DNA of 64,000 nucleotides, taken from positions 21,919,901-21,983,900 of the forward strand of contig OZ038527.1 in the NCBI GenBank assembly GCA_964036665.1, given 5' to 3'. A program made the position numbers and the translations under genes. This stretch comes from Gordius sp. MW1 (lineage: Eukaryota > Nematomorpha > Gordioida > Gordea > Gordiidae). Positions 23,121-35,318 of this stretch are shown here, one piece after another; within the stretch, counting starts at the first letter, position 1, and each line of letters begins with the position of its first letter. The notes beneath the pieces are model-generated. The model ran no database searches, had not been told where the DNA came from, and saw only the letters and a program-made list of their open reading frames with translations.

Positions 23121-23534
23121 TAAAGATAATGTGTTTAGATTGTCGAATGCCAATGGTCTTATAGCTTTTTGAATTAAGAGAGACTCAGACAACAGCTTTT
23201 ATTTAGCTTATGGTTTATGATAAATACTTTACTATAAAATAAAAATAAAATAATAAAAACTATATTGACAAAAATTATTTTGGCAGTGCCTGTTTGATTT
23301 GTAATAAAAAGCACTGTTACTTTTTCTTTAGTTGTTCTAGGTCCCATTACTTTCTCATTGGCAAATGCAACGGCTCATTTGCTTCCAGCTAAAACAAACC
23401 TGATTCATCACAATTATAGATGATATTTGGAAGATTTGATTTTAGAATAATAGGTAACATGTTTTGAATCTAGGCAGCTGTCATAAAATTCGTATTACTC
23501 TTATAATTACTAATGGTTTAATAATAAATGTCGT

Positions 23535-23689
23535 CATGGCATAGTCAAGGGGGAGGGGCAAGGGGCGACTGCCCCCCTCTAAATCCCAAATTTTTTTTAA
23601 ATTATCTCTAAAATTTCAAAAATGGATCATTTTTCCCCTCCCTAAATTATTATTGCCCTACTCTAATTCCAATGCAGGCTACGCCCATG
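23535..23689. mobile_element. Short hAT-type MITE (CATGGGCRTAGCC family)
   Basis: A 155-bp element starting 'catggcatagtca' and ending 'ggctacgcccatg'. Flanks are 'aatgtcgt' and 'aatgttgt', an 8-base duplication with one mismatch. It shares 'gactgcccccctctaaatcc' and 'attattgccc' type blocks with the copies at 4.5, 46.8 and 49 kb. Confidence 0.78.
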
Positions 23690-26109
23690 AATGTTGTACC
23701 TAATACAAAACCTCTGGATCCAACTGAATCTGTAATGCCTAGAATAATATTAAAAATCAATTTATTTATAACGGAACAATTTCGAAAAATTAATAGATTA
23801 TTAAATACGATGTCAAATCTTTATTAAAACTATAATTTTTTCACTGATCAAAATGCTTTGAAAGTTTTTTGTCTAAATTAAAAATAATGGGCCATTTAAT
23901 GCACATTTTTTGAAGTTCCTGCGAACTATATCAATAAAGCTAGTAAATTCTCATGTATTGTTCTAAATTATATAATAAATGGATTTATAAAAAAAATGGT
24001 TAGAGCATAAGGTATTAGAGGCACTGGTTTGCAATTAAGCTGCACTTTGCACTATATCAAACTTGATTGTATCTGCCAATTTTGCTTTACTTGAAACATT
24101 CGACTTATTATTATTAATTTATCCCAATAGTAGTGCTCTATTTATCCTAAAATCTATTAAACAAGTAATCTCATTTATAATAATAAGTAATAATAATTAT
24201 AAATATTTTCACTTAAGAATAATATGCATATGAAAATTAAAAATTTTACACAAAATTATACCAATTATTCGATAATTTACAAATATTTAATTACCTTTTA
24301 TAACCAAATTAAGCGTAAATATTAGAACATGTGCCTTAAACGTCGCGATTACTTATCAAACAGTATCATTTAACCAATTATCCATTAAATTATATCGCCT
24401 GTAATGAAAATGGTGATTTGTGCTGATTAAAATTTGGGATCCGTGCAGTTTAACTACTAATTAAATTTTTTTTTACTTTATCTATATATTTCTTAAAAAC
24501 TTGAGCAGCAGTGTTTGTATATGACATTGTAGAACAAAGTTGTTTCATCTGCATCATAAACATCATGTGGTTTATGTATTAACTATATTCGGTAAAATTG
24601 TGCTAAAATAATTTTGTCACCCCTACTAAGAATTTTCTGATTTGTTGCATAATCTATCAAACTTGATTTTGTGCCTCTTTCTATATCTTTATAACCAACC
24701 AAACTTGATATATATACCTTTTTAAAAATAATAAATTAATTTTTATTTTTATAGAAATTATATAACGAGTTCAATTTATTGAAAATCGATTAATAGGTAT
24801 AAAAGCTTATTTTTTTGATTGTTTGACAAATAGTGGGCTCCAGTATGATTGGTCTATTGGGAATATAATCTATTAAGCTAATTTGTTTACACCACATAAT
24901 TATGACTGATTCAGTTTTGAGACAATTCCAGTTTCGGGACTTTTTTGATGAAGTCGTTTATTTAAAATGGCTGATATGACTATAACATCTTATTATATTT
25001 TTTATCCAATAATACTTTAATTCCTTTTTGGTGTTTTCTTTCTTTTAGAGTTAAGGTTAACTATTATGATATTTTTAAAAAATTATACTTCTACCTAAAA
25101 ATAAAATCGCAAGTTTTAAATTTGTTATTCTACTAAAATTATCTAGCAGATATATAAATGGTCCGCCTTTCCATTAACATTAAAACAATTATTGGCAATT
25201 GAATTATTCTTACGTAGGGATAAATTTAAATAAAAACGCGCCATATCGTATATAAAACATTTTTTTGCGTTTTAGACGATTTAACATTTACCCGTGCGCA
25301 GTTAATCGGTTTCAACTAATTAAACTATAGCCAAAAGGAATATAATGTTTTTTTTTATATTAAGGTATCAATGATTGTTTCATGAAGATTGGGCTAAATT
25401 TCAAGATGGTCGGTCGGATAAAAACCCTTGAGTCGCTTTCGGGTTCGGGCTTAAGGAATGTCCTAGAGTCGGCTTCAGGTTGGTTTACAATAGTACCGGG
25501 GTGGGTCAAAGGCCATGACACAATTACTATGAAACTTAACGAAAATGAGATTTAAAATGTCTTTGGTTATTTAAAAATTAAGCTATGAATAATAACTGGT
25601 TTGTATTTAAGATAAAACCTAACTGCTCTATTTATATGCTATTCACTCAAGCACGGCTAGGTATGGTAAATTTTGGAGAAACTCCCAGCCAATTTTGAAA
25701 ATAATGCCTTTATAATAATTTATACTTTTATATTAGTCATATTTGAATCAGTTCCATTTTATAAACTTCCTTTGTTAAAAAATTTCTATCAAATCTTATA
25801 TTTATTTTTCTAAATCAGTTATGTACTAAATGGAGGGAATTATATTTTCAATATATTATGTTAATGCTTGAGTTTTTTGAGTTTGTTATAACTATAAAAT
25901 GTACCTTACATTATAACGTTTATACAAACTAATTTAAGTTTAAAATTTAATAAAACAGTGAAGAATAAATGAGACCCCAATTTTAGATTCAACGATATTT
26001 ATTTATATTAATAATATATCGCTTAAATAATATTTTAATTGAAATATATGGCTTCAATTAGCTGTTGAGGTTGGTACTTTAATTTGTAGATTACATTTTG
26101 CATACTACA
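23690..26109. other. AT-rich intergenic DNA
   Basis: No gene supported. A patch at 25,400-25,510 is rich in 'cgggttcgggc' and resembles subterminal motifs of the hAT end at 26.1-26.3 kb, but I could not find element ends here. Confidence 0.5.
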
Positions 26110-26303
26110 ATTTTTCTTATCGGGTCGGGTCAAATTTTTAGATCGGGGTGGGTTCGGGTTAAAGATTTAAAAAGACCTTTGGGTGGGGTTCAGGATGAAA
26201 TTTAAAAGGTCTTCGGATCGGGTCGGGTTTGGGTCAAAAAATTAAAGACGGTTTCAGGTAGGGTCGGGTTCGGGTTGAAAAAAATTGACTTTGCAGGCCT
26301 CTA
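26110..26303. mobile_element. Right end of a hAT-like element
   Basis: Repeats of the type 'gggtcgggttcgggtt' separated by T-rich or A-rich spacers end at 'actttgcaggcctcta'. In reverse this gives 'tagaggcctgcaaag', a hAT-style terminus. The layout equals that of the better-defined hAT elements at 9.4, 34.1 and 40.5 kb, but the partner end and target duplication were not found, so it is probably truncated. Confidence 0.5.
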
Positions 26304-27004
26304 GCCAACATTAAATAATGGAGAGTTAGGGTTAGCATAATGAAATGTATGATTGCTAAAAAAAACTTTTTAAAACTAGCGAAAGAACTTGATTAAATTA
26401 ATATGCAATTATTAATTGCTAATTGGAGTAACTAAAGCATAAAGGTAAACTTGATTTTATGCTTTTTACATGTTATTATGAAAAACAATCTTAAAAAATT
26501 GTATATGTCAAATGTTACAAACATTTTTCATTCTCTCAGTGAATAATTTTAGCCTTTTCTATAAAAATAAAACCATCTAACTTTTGCAAACTACTGTTTT
26601 AAACCTTTATTTTACATGAAGTTTTTGATTATATAGCTTATAAATTGTCAATACTGATATTTATAACCCTTAATTTGTTTTACTAATAATGGTAGGGGTT
26701 TTTTAAGTTTTCCTAAGATATATGTTACATTTAAATGATTTCAAACATCTAAGCTTTATAGTGCTAGAGCTATCACAACATAACTCAACAATAGATATTA
26801 ATCTTTACCCCCACCCCAATTAACCTAAATAAAATTAATATTGCTTTATTACAAAATCGATAATTTGTCCATCTATCCTTACCTTTTAATAGTTCCAATT
26901 GCGTTATTAATCTACCTACTAATTATATTTTAAACCTCCTTTAATTATTTTCGCCTTTTAAATTTTCAAAATACGCTGCTAAAAAGTTCACTAAGCACTG
27001 GACC

Positions 27005-28243
27005 ATGAATATGGTTATTAAAGCCGACTGCACACTGGATTGTCGGAATGAAACCTTTATATTTTTATGCAATCACACTATCGCTCAACTTTACAAGGGC
27101 TTAGGCTTTATGCTTATGATAACCGGCCTGTTTGGCAACGGTTTGGGAGCGTACGTAATTGTTATGAGCAATCGTAGGGCCAGATCTAAGAAACGCTTAA
27201 GGTCGGAGGCCAATGCATTGGCATCACCATGCGAGTACAGACATTCCAAAACCACTGGGGCGACGTTACACGAAGTGAAAAATTACAATGATTTTTACCT
27301 CGCTTCATTTTATATAGTCAATTTAGTCAATTCGCTAACTCTCAGCGTTTCGCCATTAGCTGAGGTGTTTGGGTCGTATGATTATGCGTACAGACACTTT
27401 TGGTATTCCTACGGCTGGGTCTTCTACTTGGCAAAAATTCACGTTCCACTAGCCAAAGCACTAATATGTTGGGGTTTTCTCATTTACGCCCAATATTTTG
27501 GGGCTCAATTACTTTCCGTGGCCTATCCTTTCTTGTACCGGGCTCGAGTGACCGACAAGTCAGTAAGACTTTGTATGATCTTCACTTTAGTGTATTCTAT
27601 CGCCTGGCATATTCCTACTAGCCATTGGAGACAATTAGTCACTCTACCAGATTGTATGTTTAGCTCTTTCGATGAATCACGTTCAACTCACTCGCATAAA
27701 GAATCTTATTATTCGTACAGGTTCGTCATAGTAGCGCAAGGAAATAAATTGCGACACCTAGGCTGGCAAATATATCAGTTCGTGCATGAGTTAATGACCG
27801 CCATCATTCCATTTGGATTGATATTAATATGTAAATTTTATACCCTCACCAGTCCTAATCTGAAACCTAAAAAGGATGAGAGGGCATTCAACGACGGCGC
27901 ATCAAATGCATCGACTGCGCTAACAAGTAGTCAAATGGTTGGCTCGTCTGAATTGAGAAGAAATATTCGGAGGTCTCACGAATATAAACGACATCAAGTG
28001 ACACTTCTGATACTAAGTTTTGAATTTATTTTTTGGATGCTTCCCGTCACTATACTTCAAATGTGCATGGCGCAGTTCGTGCAACGCTACGATCATAAAG
28101 TCTTATTAATCAGTTATCACGGTTTAAATATTTTACAATATTTTTATATCAGTTTCACCTTTTACCTTAACATGGTGTTCAATGTATCCTATCGCAAAAA
28201 AGTGATAAATTTATTAAAGAGCAGAAACACGGTATTGCAATAA
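27005..28243 (+). CDS. Rhodopsin-like GPCR, intronless and divergent
   Basis: A 412-residue seven-transmembrane receptor in one exon. The N-terminus has two sequons (NET at 15, NHT at 23) and no obvious signal peptide. Helices lie at roughly 31-55 (with GN at 43-44), 96-118, 143-170, 188-208, 258-277 (Pro269), 331-355 (FWMLP at 343-347) and 370-392. Trp201 fits the conserved Trp of helix 4. Odd points: the helix-3 DRY position reads AQL (168-170, followed by LSVAYPF), helix 2 has Asn in place of the usual Asp, NPxxY at the end of helix 7 is not kept (YLNMVFNV), and no Cys stands at the usual top of helix 3. The long third intracellular loop (about 281-330) is Ser/Lys rich, and a second basic loop lies at 57-92. 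ATG 27005 has a good context (GGACC). Polyadenylation signals occur at 28,354-28,363. The ligand is unknown; a peptide receptor or lineage-specific orphan is most likely. Confidence 0.9.
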   Translation: MNMVIKADCTLDCRNETFIFLCNHTIAQLYKGLGFMLMITGLFGNGLGAYVIVMSNRRARSKKRLRSEANALASPCEYRHSKTTGATLHEVKNYNDFYLASFYIVNLVNSLTLSVSPLAEVFGSYDYAYRHFWYSYGWVFYLAKIHVPLAKALICWGFLIYAQYFGAQLLSVAYPFLYRARVTDKSVRLCMIFTLVYSIAWHIPTSHWRQLVTLPDCMFSSFDESRSTHSHKESYYSYRFVIVAQGNKLRHLGWQIYQFVHELMTAIIPFGLILICKFYTLTSPNLKPKKDERAFNDGASNASTALTSSQMVGSSELRRNIRRSHEYKRHQVTLLILSFEFIFWMLPVTILQMCMAQFVQRYDHKVLLISYHGLNILQYFYISFTFYLNMVFNVSYRKKVINLLKSRNTVLQ

Positions 28244-28353
28244 GCTGAACTTAAAAATAATGATTATGTTTGTTTTGTAATTTAAATTGTAATAATACAT
28301 ATTATTTACCAATGTACATAAAGATTTTGGACCTCAAATACAATTATATAGCA

Positions 28354-28363
28354 AATAAATAAA
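28354..28363 (+). promoter_or_regulatory. Polyadenylation signals of the GPCR gene
   Basis: Two overlapping AATAAA hexamers about 110 bases after the stop codon. They are the first canonical signals downstream and would give a short 3' UTR. Confidence 0.6.
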
Positions 28364-30129
28364 CAAAGTAAAGATTTTGTGCCTCTCAAAATGTTTGTGT
28401 ATTGAGAAGACTATTTTCAGCAGAGGTCAGATTTGTTTGAATTTTTGTCCCTGAACCCAGCCTGGTCCGATTTAATAACGCCAAGACATACCGGAATTAT
28501 TTGAGTTGCCTTGCTCAAAAGATTGCTTTTTATATTTATAACTTTGTAAAATTTTAAATGAATTTTGAAACTTAAATAATTTGTAAGACAGTTGTCCAGC
28601 TGAAGAGGATGCGCTATCTAGTGACATTTTTAAAGGCCGTTGAAATGTAATCAGCAAATAGATCGAATCAAATTCTTTAGATAATATATTTATATATATA
28701 TACTTTAATCATTGGTTTCACATGTTGTAACCCCTTTGAGTTTATCTTTAAATGATAGGAGCCAAAAAGACTGATAAAATTGAAAATTTATTTTATAGGC
28801 CATAAGTAATGAAATTTAATCATTTAAAGCCTTATTAGAATTTTGTTTTGCGTACCTCCTGTTTACGTATCCTTAATTAAATTTTCATACGTTGAATCGA
28901 TTAAATGCCCGAAGCCCTTACGTTGTAACTATTATTTTGGCACCTCCATTGAATTTTGTTATAACACAATGTATATCATATTTCTTATATAGAAAATAAG
29001 CAGTATTTGTATAAGGTATATTTGCTTATCCAATTTCCATAAATATTAATGTTCACCACTCAGATTTTTTGTTATGGATTAAATTACTTATATGCAATAT
29101 TTATCGGGAATATACAATAGGAGGGTGTTAAAAAATCAAAATTACTACCACATTTTGTACTACATAACATATTCAGATATGACTATCAATATAAATTGGT
29201 AAACTATAATAAAACTAGTAAAATTACATTATACGCTTGAAAAGTTGTTTTCCTGAGAGATTCTAAATTAGATACTAGAAAAGGACGGCCCGCCTGAACC
29301 AAGCATCGGAATACGCAACTGTCTTAATGTTAATTTTTGGGCGGGCATCATAATAAGATTCTGACATTTTGGGCTTATAGAAATTTTTATAATGTATTAT
29401 TATGTTTTCGTGTACTATTTTGTCACATATTAATCGTAGTTGTTGTTAAAAAAATAGAAAATTAAATTTAAAACTTTGCAAAAATTACAGCAGCAATTTA
29501 AAAATGCATTACTTTGCCACCCTCCCAAGTCATTTTTTTAGTAGTACGCCCCCCCCCCCCCTTAATTCAAATACCTAGCTAGGTTGATGGAAAGGCTTGA
29601 AATAATTTGGTTTTTTGATTTTTTGCATATGTCTTCTAGACAAATATTTAATAAGGCTTCAAATTTTATTGAGGGAAAATATTTCTTAACGTATAAGGCA
29701 AAAGGAGGAAAGCCGTATGATTATCTTAAAAATGCAAAAAATCTGGACACACGGGCATCTTAACCCTTGGTGCCGTAATAATTTGCGCAAATTTTTTTTG
29801 GCCATTTCAAGCTTTTGCAGATCAATGCTTCACAATGTTTTGCCACTTGTTTATTTATATCGGGGCTGGTCATAAATGTCCAACCCTAATACGATATTAA
29901 AAAATGTAAAAACTTTGTTCGAGAAATTAAAATAGGATTAGTGTTTTGATCTCGGTCGTGCTTGCATGATAATATCGATTTCGTCTCAGCCTATAAAATT
30001 CTCGGTTTCTTCTAGTCTCGATTAGAATTCTCTACTTGTCTCGACTAAAATAAATATACTGAATTAATTATTTCCTAATCTTTTGAATTATTATACAAAT
30101 AATAGTAAAATAAAAAAAATCATAATAAC
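28364..30129. other. AT-rich intergenic DNA with repeat remnants
   Basis: No firm gene. A minus-strand frame of 46 codons opens at about 28,627 (MSLDSASSSAGQLSYKL) and meets a donor-like CCG|GTATGT; it could be a first exon but resembles nothing I know. 29,280-29,450 carries 'gggcgggcatcataataaga', similar to 60,790, a hAT-end type sequence. 29,940-30,060 has scattered 'tctcg' motifs like those at 35.6 kb. Confidence 0.4.
29505..29650 (+). repeat. Dispersed transposon-end-like repeat, copy 2
   Basis: Same order of blocks as 21,575-21,715 ('actttgccaccctccca', a poly-C run, 'tacctagctaggttgatgga', 'aaggcttgaaat', 'gtcttctaga'). Diverged, non-coding. Confidence 0.5.
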
Positions 30130-31391
30130 AAAACTTCTTCTTCTTTTTTATCAAGTATTTGGTCCGACAGTCGTGGGCTTATTTTTATGAGTTTCTTCCA
30201 TCTTGATGGGGTAAGTGGCATGTCTTCATTAATCTTCTTAGATTTCATAACTTTGTCGACTTGCTTTTTCTAAGTCAAACATGAAGTCGTCCTTTTCCTC
30301 TCTTCCCCTCTACCTCCATGTCCAATACTTTTCGATTTAAATCATTCGTATCCCTTCATTGTATATGCCGATTTTCGTTTATCATGTCCGCCATAGGTGA
30401 AAAACCCCTATTTGTCAGGAGAAAGTCATTCGTTATATGGTCAAGCCTAGTATATTCCAAGCTCCAGCGTATAATTCTCATATCCGTGGATTGTAATAGC
30501 TTTCTTCTGTAATGTTTAATAACCATGTTTCACTTCCATAATGTAACACCGGCTTGCGATGGATTTGTTAGCTTTGCTCTTCAACCATATCAGAATTTTC
30601 TTGTCGCACATTACACCGAATATACTTCGCCATTTGAGCCATCCTTTTTGAATCATGGCAGTGACTTCTGTTGAGCAATAACCTGTCAACTCTTGGGTAC
30701 TTTAGATGGTCATCTAGCTATGGCGTGCCTGTAACGTTAATCTGCATGTATACCCGTTTACACTTAAACCTTATCCAGCTATGCGCTTTGATCACTTTTC
30801 GGTTCGAATACTTTCTCTTTTGTCTCTTCGCATAATATGCCGATGATATAGTTGGCTATGGCTTTTAAATGTCTCTCGTTATCGTGTCCCTAATTATATT
30901 AAATAAAAAGGGACTTAGAGCAGATCCTTGATTTAATCCAATTAAAACCGAAAAGGCTCAAGCTCTCAGACTGTCGTCCTAACGCACTAAAGTGAGGCTT
31001 CATGAATATTTTTTATAAGCCGTATATGTGTTTTCAAGCACCACCATATTAAATCGAGAGGGACCGTGTCATAAGCTCTCCAAGTCGATAAAGACCATAT
31101 GTAGGTCTTTTCTTTTACTATTTATCATTTGTCGTAGTGCGACGATTGGTCGATTGTGGATTTGTCGGTCACAAATCCGATTGGTTAGCCGATATTTCCA
31201 CCTCATTTTTCAGCCTGGTAACTAAAATCCTTCCATAAGCTTTATGGAGTGGCAAATTAGCTGGTATCTCTGTAATTGCCACAGGCCTCCTTTGACTTTT
31301 GAATTACGGTATAATCGTGCTTGCTCTCCATTGATTATTTAGCTTTTCTACAAATATCTTGTTAAAGAGGATTGTCATGGTCGTGACTCTT
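30130..31391 (-). mobile_element. LINE, second family, 3' half (RT to C-terminus), decayed
   Basis: Reverse-strand translation gives FNKIFVEKLNNQWRAST, then pieces of the polymerase core and later WSLEYTRLDHITNDFLL, DLNRKVLDMEVEGKRG and QDGR, separated by many stops and frame changes. It continues the coding order of 32,271-33,540 beyond an inserted LTR fossil. Together they form one old LINE on the minus strand. Related to 22,418-23,120. Confidence 0.75.
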
Positions 31392-32270
31392 TAGTAAAAG
31401 GGGTTGGAATATATTTTATTAAGGGGAAATTATAACAAAGGTAACGAATCTATAAATGGCGTTTTTATACTTTATATATCAATACAAAACGATAAACATT
31501 CAGAATAAAGTTAATTCTCTTCGTTTATTTTTTCTTTTATAACCTTGTGCGCATCTTTCCTAAATGCCTTTCAAGGTAAATGAATTTGTTTCTCTACAGA
31601 TACTCCCCTTCTAAACAAGAAAAAAAGAATAATTTGTAGGATAAAGATTTTGTTTAGTGATGATGGTTCTGTAAGTGATGGTGTAAAAATGCATTGTCTT
31701 GCCAAAATTGTCTAGGTCTATGCCTAATAAAAAGGCCGTATATATGTTGTGTTGCATTGTGTGTGAATATGGCCATGAGGAGCAGTAGACAATTTCAGTC
31801 TCCGGCAGACGTTGCAGAAGTTGATGGAAGGAGTGTAGTAAGGCGTCTAGGTTTTTATCCTTTTAACGGCAACTTTCTTTTCTCACAGCATTGGGAAATG
31901 TGTCGATCGAGATTGTTGAGAGGTTGAAGGGGTTGCTTGTTGTGCCCTCGATCATTACATGGCCAGTATCATTGTGATGAAAGTAGTGCCCAATCTATCC
32001 AAGGAGATAACCTGCTGATACTACAGGAGTGTTCGGGGGGGGGGGAGGAATAAAAAGGGAGGGCTTCCCCCAAAATGCGGGGTCACTAGTTTTAGTAAAA
32101 GGGGTTGTAATATATTTTATTAAAGGTAAATTACAACAGTGGTAACGAATCTATAAAGCGAGTTTATATATCCAGATTAAAGTTAATTCTCTTCGTGTTT
32201 TCTTTCTCTTTTCACTTTGTGCGTATCACAACCAAATCTCTTTCAAGATAAATGAATTTGTTTCACTACA
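31392..32270 (-). mobile_element. Small LTR fossil (TRIM-like) inside the LINE
   Basis: Two direct repeats of about 180-207 bp (31,392-31,598 and 32,092-32,270) share 'ttagtaaaaggggttg', 'gtaacgaatctataaa' and 'aaagttaattctcttcgt'. On the minus strand each begins TGTAG. A purine-rich tract precedes the repeat at 31,6xx, as expected of a polypurine tract, so the element reads on the minus strand. The ~490-bp interior has no recognisable gag or pol. Size and layout fit a non-autonomous LTR (TRIM-like) element. The two repeats differ substantially, so it is old. It splits a LINE. No clear target duplication. Confidence 0.6.
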
Positions 32271-33540
32271 ACTTGTTCATTTGTGCTAAATTCCTCCTGA
32301 AAGACTTCGACCATACTTTTGTTCGGCTCAATATCAAAGAAATCATTGTCATTTGCAATATTCATAAGTACCTTGAAATATCTTTTTCACCTTTCCATCA
32401 CTTCCTTCGGCTTGAATACGGTTTGATCAGTCTCGTTTTTGACTATTTTACATCCCGACTTTTTTCTCCCTCCTCTTGACCAATTTGTAGATATGCTTGT
32501 CGCCCCCTTTATAGTCTAGTTTGTTTGCCTTCTCTGTGTGCCCGTTCGTTGCTATTGCAACGGCTTTTTTCTGCTCCTTTTCCTCCCTATACTCTTGATA
32601 ATCCTCCGGTTTTTTTGATTTATGCCACCGTTTATATAGATTTTTCTTTCTTTCGTTCAAATCCGTAATCGATTGATCCCACCACCATAGTTTCCTATTC
32701 ATAGCTTTGCCTCCTTTGGTCTTATAACTCGAATTGTCCTATATCTTCTTAGTTAGCGTCTTCTATCGTCGTCTGCGTTGCAACTTACTGGCACCCAAGA
32801 GTAAGGAGGCTTGTTCACGATATTTATTGTTGCCTGGCGATTTCTTCTCCCGGTTTCAATCCTTGATACCCCATAAGTCCTCGGTCGTATGGGCAGATAG
32901 TCAATTTAACTAAAATGCTTCCCAATTCTATAAGTCACTATATGATTTCGCGTTTTTGAAAATAAGTATTAATAATCGCCATGTCCTATGCTTACACACT
33001 TGAAAAAGTTTGCCCCCCCCCTCTTTGTTCTTCAGGCTATGTCCATAGCCTCCATGATTTCGTTTATTCTCGAGGCGATCTCTCCTTACGTGAGAGTTGC
33101 GCCCCAATAATTAGTCTTTCCATTGTCCTATTCCTTGTAAATCCTTTTCCAATAAGTGGAAACTATGTCTTTCTCTGATTTCATACACGCAATTTGGGGA
33201 AAATATGCGCACATAACGGTTAGGAGGTCCCCTTGGTTTGCAAGCTTCACCCACATTAATCTGTCGAACATTTGACCTTCACCACCTTGTCATTGAACAA
33301 TTCGCTTAAAACGATACCGACCCCCGTTTCTACGATTAGGTGACCCACTGTAGACTAGTTTGTATTCTTCTCCTAGCCCCCGAGCTTTGGTTCCGTTCCA
33401 CTGGTCTCTTGTAGGCAGGCGGTGTGTACCTTTCTTTATAGCATTTGTGCAATCTCGATCCTCTTTCCCGTCAACGTTCCCAGCACGTTATTCGGATTGA
33501 ATCCACAACTTATTTCCTTAACCGCATTTGTTGTGAGTCG
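32271..33540 (-). mobile_element. LINE, second family, 5' half (endonuclease region), decayed
   Basis: Minus-strand remains of an APE endonuclease (start region with GTLTGKRIEIAQML near 33,436-33,480) and the linker before the polymerase, best seen at 32,448-32,702: RKLWWWDQSITDLNERKK, then EYREEKEQKKAVA and HIYKLVKRREKK. 'WWWNEEV...IYRLAKQREK' type segments are well known between the endonuclease and RT of these LINEs. Many stops and frame changes. The 3' half continues at 30,130-31,391. Confidence 0.78.
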
Positions 33541-34085
33541 GGCAGTAACCTTAGTGTTTTTTTCACATTGCACGGGAGGGGTATGCGCGCGCATCGTTTG
33601 TGGAGGATAGCTTTCTATTATAAAGTTTTGTTTAAAACTATCATGCTTTTGGAGTTTATATTTATAGCCAGCTTCCGACCTGGCCAACTCTCCACTTTTG
33701 CACACGGACTCGGTACAGTCGTAGGTAGTGTTATAAAAAACTTTACAACACAAATTTAATAAATAAGATATTGCTGGAGACTCAACGTCATTATACATAA
33801 CTTCTAAATATCGAATTTATTATAAAACCGGAATATTTTATATCAGGTATACCATCAATCTTGTATTTTATCATATTGGGTAGAAAACAAAACTAGTCCA
33901 TAACATAATGTGTTCATCTCTGATAATGTGCTGTGTCTTGTCTTTTAAGCCAGTTGTTTCCTCTCACATGTCTTCTACTTGAATATTCTTTCTTAGATTT
34001 CCTTTGTCCAACGCTTGTCATCGCCCAGCCATCTAGTAATTACCATTCACATCTGGTGGCTAATTCTCAACGTCCCCCTCCCCAG

Positions 34086-35318
34086 CAGAGACCAGATTGC
34101 CCGGCCCGGCCCGCTGCCCGACCCGGCCCGGCCCCCGGTCAACTGTCTTAAATTTTACTTTTCGGGCGGGCCCGGGCGGGCACGTTTTACTTTTCGGGCG
34201 GCCCGGGCGGGCACGCTTTGATAAGATTCGGGCATAAATAAATTATTGTAGGGCTAGGGTAGGGTGTGACTTTTTATATAAAATGGTTATTTTTGAAAAT
34301 TTCTAGCTAGATTGAATTTCCTTACACACTTCACCTTTAACACTTCAGAGGTCGGGTGGGGTTATAATGGTAATGACCCCGTTTAAAAATGCTGTGCAAA
34401 ATAAATTCGTTTTCTATAATTATAGGCATAAAATTAAAACCACTTGATCAAATAGACAAATTAATATATTAACAAATTTGACAAGTTTAAATTATAAAAT
34501 ATCTAAGTTATAGCTATTAGTTTGGGGTAATTAATAGCCCAAATACCATCCGTGTTAACATTTTTGACCCAACCTCTGAAGTGTTACCAAACCACACTTG
34601 TAATAATATGAAAGATGCATATTTTTATCCCTCCATGACCTTGGGCTTAACACAACACAATTTGATTGATTCGAAATGCTAATTAAAATTCTATTTTTTT
34701 AGTGTGCTATATTAAGGGCCGGGCATTCTTCTGATCTCTGTCTATACCCTTTATTTAACCCTTGTTGAGAGTATCGCATTTTTAATGAATTTGTTGAATA
34801 TTTACTTTACTATTACTTTTACGTCCTTTCCTTTTTTTATTGCTAACTAACGAACGCATGTGCTGTGCATGTGCGTGCACGTGCAGTCTAGACAAACATC
34901 CAACTCTCTTAAAAACGTTTTCATATTCATTTTCATTCTACTAAATTTAATCGCTTCGCTATTATTTTCTTTTTCACATTTACTTTACAGTATTTAATCC
35001 ATTCAATTTCAAGTAAGTCTCGTGGTATTTAAATTCAAAGTGTTCATTTGTGTGATATCCTGCATTTTTTTATTTTTTAACATGTTTAATAATAAAAAGT
35101 GTAATACTTTTACTTGCGCTTCGGGCCGGGCCGGGCGGGCATTTCGGGCAGCTCTTGCGCTTCGGGCCGGGCCTGGCGGGCATTTCGGGGAGTTCTTGCG
35201 CTTCGGGCCTGGCCGGGCGGACACTGAGAAGGGTTCGGGCGGGCCGGGCGGGCAATTTAATCACAAAATCAAACCGGGCCGGGTTCGGGCAAAAAAATTT
35301 AAACAAATCTGACCTCTG
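34086..35318. mobile_element. Non-autonomous hAT, family CAGAGACCAGATT
   Basis: Starts 'cagagaccagattgcccggc' and ends 'aaatctgacctctg'. It is flanked by an exact 8-bp duplication 'ctccccag' (34,078-34,085 and 35,319-35,326). Both ends are dense in 'gcccggcccg' / 'cgggccgggcgggc' motifs, inverted relative to each other; the ~850-bp centre is AT-rich with no transposase. GC-rich ends open spurious reading frames on both strands. 33,541-34,077 before it holds nothing I can support. Confidence 0.93.

Noticed and set aside
25400-26303. Complete hAT element
   Set aside because: Only the right end is recognisable. No matching left end or 8-bp duplication was found.
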